Below, piece by piece: positions 49,530 through 55,644 of a stretch of DNA of 55,644 bases. Position numbers and translations under genes: made by a program. How positions within the stretch are numbered: position 1 is the stretch's first letter; the number at the start of each line of letters is the position of its first letter. Origin of the DNA: DATLYH01 sp035575035 (GTDB lineage: Bacteria > Planctomycetota > Planctomycetia > Gemmatales > Gemmataceae); contig DATLYH010000401.1 in the NCBI GenBank assembly GCA_035575035.1, forward strand, positions 1-55,644, written 5' to 3'. The notes beneath the pieces were generated by a model, which saw nothing but the letters and a program-made list of their open reading frames with translations, ran no database searches and had not been told where the DNA came from.

Positions 49530-52500
49530 TCATGAGTGTCGGTTGAGGACTCGGTCGCCTGGGAAGGATAAGAACCAGTCCACCCAGGAGTCACCGATCA
49601 AGACGTCGGCGATGCCATCGTCGAGCAGGGTTTCAGCGTTGAGGAAATAATCGCCGTTCTGCCGGTGCTCGTTGCCGCCGTTGGTAAGGTCCTGAATGCG
49701 CCGCCCGCGCCGCCAGGGCATGGCCCACTCCATCAGGATAGCCTGGAGCGCCTGCTCATTCGCGCTGTAGACGGTGTCGCCGCCGATCAGGATACTTCCC
49801 CCGTGGGGGTTGCCCAGCCAGAAGAGCTTCCTAGAGAACAGTCGATCGCTCCCCTCCCCGCCGAGGAGGAGGTTTCGGCCCGAGCCGCCGATCATCCGAT
49901 CATTGCCCGCCTCGCCGCGTAGGATATCGTTGTTCCTACCCCCGGCCAGCACATCGTCCCCATCGCCGCCATCGAGTTGGTCGTCGCCGCCGAAGCCGCG
50001 GAGAACGTCGTTGCCCTCCAGACCACGGATCAGATTGTCCGCGCGGTTGCCCAGGAGAGTGTCGTCAAACGCGGTGCCGATCAGGTCTTCGATGGTCCCG
50101 TGGATTGCGAGCGTGTTATTGCCGGCCCCGATCCGCTGGGTTTGGCCCCGGCCCTGCCGCAAGTCTACACGCACCCTGGCCGTAGCGTTGCGGAAGTCCA
50201 GCGTATCCAGGCCGGAGGAATCCCGGATTCGAAGAGCGCTGTCCTGCGTGGCGAGAACGTAGGTATCGTCGCCGGCGCCGCCAAGAAGGTGGATGAAGCC
50301 CGCAGGTACTGGCTGGCCGGCCACACTCAATCGGTCATTACCGCCACCCGTGTCAATGACCAGCGACTCGGCGCCGTTCCAATTAACCATGAGGCCAGCA
50401 TCGATCATGGCCTGCGGGCCGTTGACCGTCACGAGGTTGGCAGCGTTGCCAAGAAGAAGCTGAAGTGTGTCACGTGTACCCCGGCCGTCGTGGAACGTGA
50501 TGCCACCGGGCAGCTGGAAGAAGTCGCCGGCCGTCAGATCGAGGGTCAACCGGTCCGGCCGGCCATCAGCGCCGTTGATTGTGAGCGAGTACAGCTCGTC
50601 GAGTGGCTGGCTGGCGATGACCCCGCGGTTGCTGTCGCGCACTTCCAGGCGGTCGCGGTTGCGGTAGACAGTCCACTCGCCGGCGTTGGTCGGCATGGCG
50701 AGCACCATGTCCACGCTGGCGGCGCTGCCGAAATGCTTGCCGCTTACGGGTTGACCGGCGGTAACGGTCACCTCGTGGAACCCGGCGGCAGGGGTGGTCA
50801 GCCGCCGGCCGACTTCCGGGATCACGCGGACCTGGTAAGTGCCTGCGGCGAGGCCGTCGAAGGCATACAGGCCGTGCGGCCCGGTGACGGACACCGGTTC
50901 GCCCGGGTCGAGCCGGCCATTGCGGTTCAGATCCACGTAAACGGAGACGCCCGCGTGCCCCGGCTTGCCGGGCAGCTCGTTGCCGTCACGGGTGACGTCC
51001 TCGAAGGCCCGACCGTTGATCTGGCCGAACTGGGCGTTAACAAAATTGTTGTTCGTCGAGTTCTGGCCGCTCAGTTGCACGGTGATCGGGGTCGGCATGG
51101 TCACGGAGTCGTTCCAGACGACGGTGACATTGCCGGTCGATTCGTCCGTGACGACCATTTCGGGGAGGCCGTTATGATTCAGATCGGCCACCGCCATAGA
51201 GAGTGCGCCAACGCCGTTGGGGGCCAGAGACCAGTTGGTGAGCTGCGCCGCTGTGAACCAGCCGTCGGAACTTCCCGTGTTCAGGGCAACGTAGAGGGCG
51301 TAGAACTGCTCGGCCGGTTGTTCCGTCACCCAGACCAGGTCGGGCCGCAAGTCGCCGTTGACGTCCCGGAGGAACACGGAGGGAATGTACGTGCCCGACC
51401 CGCGCGAGAACGCCAAGGGAGCGGAGAAGGTGCCCGCCTCGCTCTGGAGCGCGTAGTTGAACTTGCCGTGCGCGTCGAAGACGCCGATGTCGAGCAAGCC
51501 GTCGCCGTTGATGTCGCCGACGACCACGGTTTCTCCGGCAGGAAGGACATTGATGCTTTGGCTCTGGGAGGTGGAAAAAGTGCCGTTGCCCGATCCGTAA
51601 TACACCATCGGACTGCGATAGTAGTCCCCTTGTACGATGTCGTCAATCCCGTCGCCGTTGATGTCGCCGATCGCCAGGATCCCACTCCCTTGGATGAAGC
51701 CCTCACTGATCGCTATCTTACCGTTGAAGGGGAAGACGCCCAGGCCGAAACGCTCCCCGTGACTCGTAAAATAGTGGTACGACGCGACCAGTTGCTCGCC
51801 CCCGCCGGAGAGGAAACGGCCCGCCCTCAGGTCGATGGGGGTGGTGGTCGTGCCATCATGAACCGGAAGAATCCACGGGCCTTGGTTAGAGAATCCACTG
51901 CCCTCGTTTCTCAGGATCCACGCGCCGCCACTGGGAACCTGTATTGGGCCCCAGAAGGAGAGATGCCCAACAAGGGGCCCCTTGTCGAGGACCGCAAGGT
52001 CTTGCCGGCCGTCGCCGTCGAAGTCCCCGGCGACAATCTTCAGCAGGTTGGCGGTCGGCTTAAACGTCACCCCTTCGGTCTCGCCCGACTGGATCTGATA
52101 ACCGCGTGGGCTGTCGAAGGACCCGTTGTAATAGATCCAGACCTGGTAGCCCGAGCCGACGCTGTCGAGCACGGCAAAGTCGATCTGGCCGTTGCCATCG
52201 AAGTCGGCCGCAGCAACGGAAGTGGGCAACGGGGTTCCCTCGCCGGGGACATGACTGGTCTGGTGCCGCCACAATTGCAGGTCTGACGTGAAGGGCTGGA
52301 TTTCCCGCCAGCCGGACGGGACTGCCTGGCTGACGGTGTACGTCCCCGGCAGGAACGAGCCGGTGAACGAGTAGCTGCCATCGGCAAGGGTAGTCGTGCT
52401 GCCCACTACCTGGCTGCCCTGCATCAGCGTCACGGTCCAGCCTTCCAGAGGGGTGGTGGTTGAGTTGAGTACGCCGTTGTGCAACTCATAGCCGGTAATG

Positions 52501-55500
52501 GTGCCGCCGATGGTGAGGAACGGATAGACACTGAAGTCCTGCTGGTCGATCAGATCGAAGGGGTCGTTGCTGGTGGCCACCGTCCGGGTGCCGGGCGGTA
52601 TCGGGGTGGGCGCGGTCTGGAAATAGTTCGGCCGCTGCTCGATAGCCACGGTATAGGTGGTGTTGAGCGCGACGTTATAGAAGGTATAGCGGCCGGACGT
52701 ATCGGTCACCACGGCGACCTCGCCGGCATCACGCTGGCCGTTGCCGTTGGTGTCCAGATACACGGTCCAGCCCGACAGACCAACCGCATCTGGGTCGGGC
52801 ACGCCATTTTGATGGCTGTCCCGGTAAACCGTCCCACGGATGGCGGCCAGCAGGTCGAGGCCGAAGTCTACGACGACCTGGTCCTGCCCATCCCAGGTGA
52901 TGGTGGTCGGGTTCGGCGAAGGCGAATGGGGGTCCATCTGGTAGCCGTGGGGAACTACCACAGCGACGGTGTAGGGCGTGTTGGGCGTCAGGCCGTAGAA
53001 CGAGTAGAAGCCGGCGGAACCGGTGATGCTGCTCGGATCGGTATTCGGATCGAACTGGCCATTGTGATTGAGGTCGAGGTAGACAGTCAGCCCGGAGATG
53101 GCCTGGCCGCCGTGGGCCAGGTCGGAAACCTGCCCGCTCAACGGCGGCTGGGGGATGAGGGGGTTGCTGTAGGCGGATTTGACCGGCACGTTGGTTCCGT
53201 CGTTGATGACCGCGTAGACATAGTGCGGCACCGGCAGCAAGCCCGTCAAGTTCCAGGGGACCGTCGCCCCCAGAGATCGGTACGGGATGCTCTGCAAACC
53301 AGGGATCGGCGTGCCGTCGTACCCCGCCCCGTCGTAATCGTAGAACAGCGACACGGTGGCTACCGAGGTGAAGGATTCGTCCACGGTAGCTTGCAACGGG
53401 ATGGCTATCGTCCCGCTGCTGGAGGGCGAAGGCAGCTGGCCCAGGGCGATAGTGGGCTTGGGGTAAAAGAATCCCGAGGTGAAAACCGGTGCACGGGAGA
53501 ACTTCGCGTTGCTCGTCAGAGTCAGCTGGTACTGGCCTTGGGGCAGCGGCTTGTCCGGATCGGTCGCGGAACCGACGAGGTGGACCGTCAGGGAAGTCCG
53601 CGAGCTGAGGCTGGGGACCAAACCAATGCCGTTCGCGGTCGAGAACTGGCTCTGGTCGATCACCGTACCGTCCGGCAGCGTGACGGCGACCGATTGGTTC
53701 CCCAGGGCTTCGGGCCAACTCACCGTCAGCAGCGCGCTGGTGGCCCCGGTGGGGGCGATAAACGAGGCATAATACTGGTAGCTCTGCGGTTGCTCGCGGC
53801 TGCCCTGCTCGATGGCGTCGATCTGGTGGTGGCCGATCACGGACACATGGCCCTCGAAATTCACCTTGACGCCGATCTCGGTCGAGAAGAAGAACAGATC
53901 GATGTGGACCCAGCCGGCCACGAAGTCGTTCGAGTACGAATCGCCGGCGGCGTATCTGAGGGCGAAATCGAGGTCTCCCAAGGTGTCGCCGCCGATGAAC
54001 GGGATGAAGTCGGGAACCCGCACGCCGGCCTTGGCCAGGAAGAAGATTTCGCCCCCCCCGGTGATGGTCACCGTTCCCGCGACCTGAAAGATGTCCCAGT
54101 AGCCGTTCACTTCCAGATGTGCCTGGTAGATCAGGTCCCCCCAGTCCAGACGGAGCCAGCCCTTCCCGTTCCCAATGACGCCCGTGGGCGTGCCCGTAAC
54201 CGGGTCAAGCCACATGCCGGCATAGAAGTCCCCCTCCAAGTACAGCATGTCCTTGTCAACGGTAAAGGCGCCTTTCGCCCCGAAGAGGGCAAGGTCCCGG
54301 GGCCCGAACGGCGTTTGAAAATTCTCCATGGTGTCGCCCCAGGCCACGGTCAGACTCCCGGATACGACAATGTCGCTGGGGTGATCGAAGTTCTTCACCT
54401 CCCCGCTGATTCCTTTGAGCACCAGACCCGTATCCCCAATCTCGATGTTCAGGCCGGACGCACCGAAGCCAATGGTATTCAGGTTGCCATTATCGAAACC
54501 GATCTGGGCCTGGACCGCGAAGTTCGCGGGGAACCACACGACCGCGTCCACCTCAAACGAGAGATCCGAGTGGTCGTAATTGATGATCAGGGTCAGGTTG
54601 TCAATGACGAACGCCCCCAGAGAAACATCGCTGAGGCTGAGGGTGAAGTTATCGAACTGGAACTGGCCATTTTTGAAGACAATGGCAGGCTGGTTCGCAG
54701 TACCCAGTACGGCTGTGGCATTGAACAGCTCCGGCACCGAGAGCGTGCCGGACAGCTGGTACTCCTCCTGGGCTGCGTTGTACTGGAACACCAAGTTCTG
54801 AACTTCTACCGCCACCGCGCTCATGATCATCGGATTCACAACCTCCATGCGGAACCCCTCGACCTTGCCCGTGGCTCCGGAGATGGTCACGCCCGGGGCG
54901 TCGCGGTCTCCCAGAGAGCCCGCGAAATAGACCGGGTAATTGGTGGACAGGGAAGCCGTGCCGTAGATCGCGTAGTGCTGCTGGGTGAAATCGTACTCCC
55001 AGGTCAGGTCAGATGCATTAAGCTGTAAGTTCCAGATCGCAATTCCCTGCGGCATGCTGAAGCGGACTTGCGTGACTACACCTCCCTGAACCGTCAGGCC
55101 GGGGTTGTCTAGACTCCCCAGGCTCACGTTCCCGTTCACGATCTCGTTGCCGCTGGTTGAAACCTGCAAGCCGCCATACATACTGAAGATCCCCTGGTTG
55201 GCGGAGTAGGCGATGTTCAGGGTAGAGGGGCTCAGGGACAACCCGAAGAGGGTGATCGACGGGTCCCGGACTGGCTGGTTGAGATCGCTCAGGCTGACCC
55301 CGTTCGGATCGATGGTCACATAATCGCTCCCCTGGACCGCGACGTGCAGGCCGACCAGCTGGTCGATGGTGAGGCTGCCCTGAAGCTGAAGGTAGGCGTC
55401 GTCGGTGGAGCCGCCGCCGGGATTGGCGAAGAGTAGGAGGGTAGGTAGGAAGTTGGTCCCTTCGACCTGGATGGTCAAGGCATTGACCAGACTCACACCG

Positions 55501-55644
55501 GCGCCGACCAGATCAGCCACCGCGAAAGTGCCCATCCCTTGCCAGAGGGGGATGCCGGCCGGCGTAGCCTGGACTACCGAATCGAAGGTGCCGTTGACCG
55601 TGAAGGTCGGGGCGGTTGTGCCGACGGTGAACGAGACAGAGCCG
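49530..55644 (-). CDS. Giant surface protein with SdrD-B, FG-GAP and RTX repeats (5' end outside window)
   Basis: At least 2037 residues; the frame is open to position 55644, so the N-terminus and any signal peptide are missing. From N to C: a long beta-rich repetitive region (55644 to about 53200, with recurring GxLSVPELFNATAVLG- and VTISGATGKVEGF-like units); three SdrD-B/carboxypeptidase-like domains (about 53140-52300; LSGLTVYLDLNHNGQFDPNTD, GLSGWTVYLDTNGNGQRDAGE); FG-GAP/VCBS-type repeats (about 52240-51080; AADFDGNGQIDFAVLD, VGDINGDGLLDIGVFD, VRDVNGDLRPDLVWV-like), which bind calcium; a fourth SdrD-B-like domain (about 51030-50740); and RTX nonapeptide repeats (about 50330-49830; GLEGNDVLRGFGGDDQLDGGDGDDVLAGG). 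The C-terminal ~80 residues end LIGDSWVDWFLSFPGDRVLNRHS. The role is probably a calcium-stabilised adhesin or surface-layer protein. Confidence 0.88.
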   Translation of the reverse strand, partial: GSVSFTVGTTAPTFTVNGTFDSVVQATPAGIPLWQGMGTFAVADLVGAGVSLVNALTIQVEGTNFLPTLLLFANPGGGSTDDAYLQLQGSLTIDQLVGLHVAVQGSDYVTIDPNGVSLSDLNQPVRDPSITLFGLSLSPSTLNIAYSANQGIFSMYGGLQVSTSGNEIVNGNVSLGSLDNPGLTVQGGVVTQVRFSMPQGIAIWNLQLNASDLTWEYDFTQQHYAIYGTASLSTNYPVYFAGSLGDRDAPGVTISGATGKVEGFRMEVVNPMIMSAVAVEVQNLVFQYNAAQEEYQLSGTLSVPELFNATAVLGTANQPAIVFKNGQFQFDNFTLSLSDVSLGAFVIDNLTLIINYDHSDLSFEVDAVVWFPANFAVQAQIGFDNGNLNTIGFGASGLNIEIGDTGLVLKGISGEVKNFDHPSDIVVSGSLTVAWGDTMENFQTPFGPRDLALFGAKGAFTVDKDMLYLEGDFYAGMWLDPVTGTPTGVIGNGKGWLRLDWGDLIYQAHLEVNGYWDIFQVAGTVTITGGGEIFFLAKAGVRVPDFIPFIGGDTLGDLDFALRYAAGDSYSNDFVAGWVHIDLFFFSTEIGVKVNFEGHVSVIGHHQIDAIEQGSREQPQSYQYYASFIAPTGATSALLTVSWPEALGNQSVAVTLPDGTVIDQSQFSTANGIGLVPSLSSRTSLTVHLVGSATDPDKPLPQGQYQLTLTSNAKFSRAPVFTSGFFYPKPTIALGQLPSPSSSGTIAIPLQATVDESFTSVATVSLFYDYDGAGYDGTPIPGLQSIPYRSLGATVPWNLTGLLPVPHYVYAVINDGTNVPVKSAYSNPLIPQPPLSGQVSDLAHGGQAISGLTVYLDLNHNGQFDPNTDPSSITGSAGFYSFYGLTPNTPYTVAVVVPHGYQMDPHSPSPNPTTITWDGQDQVVVDFGLDLLAAIRGTVYRDSHQNGVPDPDAVGLSGWTVYLDTNGNGQRDAGEVAVVTDTSGRYTFYNVALNTTYTVAIEQRPNYFQTAPTPIPPGTRTVATSNDPFDLIDQQDFSVYPFLTIGGTITGYELHNGVLNSTTTPLEGWTVTLMQGSQVVGSTTTLADGSYSFTGSFLPGTYTVSQAVPSGWREIQPFTSDLQLWRHQTSHVPGEGTPLPTSVAAADFDGNGQIDFAVLDSVGSGYQVWIYYNGSFDSPRGYQIQSGETEGVTFKPTANLLKIVAGDFDGDGRQDLAVLDKGPLVGHLSFWGPIQVPSGGAWILRNEGSGFSNQGPWILPVHDGTTTTPIDLRAGRFLSGGGEQLVASYHYFTSHGERFGLGVFPFNGKIAISEGFIQGSGILAIGDINGDGIDDIVQGDYYRSPMVYYGSGNGTFSTSQSQSINVLPAGETVVVGDINGDGLLDIGVFDAHGKFNYALQSEAGTFSAPLAFSRGSGTYIPSVFLRDVNGDLRPDLVWVTEQPAEQFYALYVALNTGSSDGWFTAAQLTNWSLAPNGVGALSMAVADLNHNGLPEMVVTDESTGNVTVVWNDSVTMPTPITVQLSGQNSTNNNFVNAQFGQINGRAFEDVTRDGNELPGKPGHAGVSVYVDLNRNGRLDPGEPVSVTGPHGLYAFDGLAAGTYQVRVIPEVGRRLTTPAAGFHEVTVTAGQPVSGKHFGSAASVDMVLAMPTNAGEWTVYRNRDRLEVRDSNRGVIASQPLDELYSLTINGADGRPDRLTLDLTAGDFFQLPGGITFHDGRGTRDTLQLLLGNAANLVTVNGPQAMIDAGLMVNWNGAESLVIDTGGGNDRLSVAGQPVPAGFIHLLGGAGDDTYVLATQDSALRIRDSSGLDTLDFRNATARVRVDLRQGRGQTQRIGAGNNTLAIHGTIEDLIGTAFDDTLLGNRADNLIRGLEGNDVLRGFGGDDQLDGGDGDDVLAGGRNNDILRGEAGNDRMIGGSGRNLLLGGEGSDRLFSRKLFWLGNPHGGSILIGGDTVYSANEQALQAILMEWAMPWRRGRRIQDLTNGGNEHRQNGDYFLNAETLLDDGIADVLIGDSWVDWFLSFPGDRVLNRHS

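Noticed and set aside
49977..55028. Very long plus-strand open frames (about 770 and 850 codons) opposite the giant surface gene
   Set aside because: They are antisense to clear SdrD-B, FG-GAP and RTX repeats, have no recognisable motif, and are expected where a GC-rich gene has few stop triplets on its other strand.

Overview
The window looks like a chromosomal segment of a GC-rich Planctomycetota bacterium, most likely a Gemmataceae/Gemmatales member. The evidence is the mix of families: DUF1549/DUF1553 and DUF1501 partners, DUF1571, DUF1080 and ThuA proteins, a secreted sulfatase, a Ser/Thr kinase fused to WD40 repeats, a very large SdrD-B/FG-GAP/RTX surface protein, and Tat or lipoprotein signals on many products. 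I saw no rRNA, tRNA or CRISPR array.

Layout. 1-1730: decayed RHS/YD-repeat gene on the minus strand, running out of the window. 1950-9268: a minus-strand cluster for storage glucan and trehalose (treZ, glycogen debranching enzyme, glgC, and a HAD phosphatase fused to a P-loop ATPase). 9662-18671: plus-strand signalling and stress block (receiver protein, NtrC-type sigma-54 activator, a small helical protein behind a good sigma-54 promoter, AI-2E-type permease, DUF883-like membrane protein, PAS-GAF-receiver protein, metallophosphoesterase, cupin). 18673-30589: diacylglycerol-kinase-like gene, zinc-ribbon/kinase/PEGA/WD40 giant, secreted DUF1080-ThuA pair, sulfatase, DUF1571 lipoprotein and a membrane protein. 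30504-36461: GT-C-like membrane protein, a gene-poor stretch with an orphan terminator and a possible IS end, larC, and a cyclase-like/DUF362 fusion. 36871-42239: clpC with clear promoter and terminator, then a VIT/VWA protein. 42358-47112: a DUF1553-DUF1501 pair split by a 1.4-kb island of small genes, a dead toxin-like gene and a duplicated DUF1553 3' end. 47593-49361: ECF sigma, probable anti-sigma and PDZ operon. 49530-55644: giant surface protein, 5' end outside the window.

The most unusual signals are: (1) palindromic low-complexity islands of four different sequence types lying in frame and stop-free inside four unrelated genes, at domain linkers or loops, the clearest a 246-bp element with 26-27 bp terminal inverted repeats; (2) the DUF1553 3' end duplicated on both sides of a two-gene cassette, next to a DUF433/DUF5615 module whose toxin-like gene carries a stop codon and a 7-bp duplication; (3) a near-consensus sigma-54 promoter directly after the NtrC-type gene; (4) a strong terminator at 32971-33002 with no recognisable gene before it; (5) a perfect 40-bp palindrome over the -35 position of the VIT/VWA gene promoter.

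All functions were read from motifs and family resemblance; no search was run.
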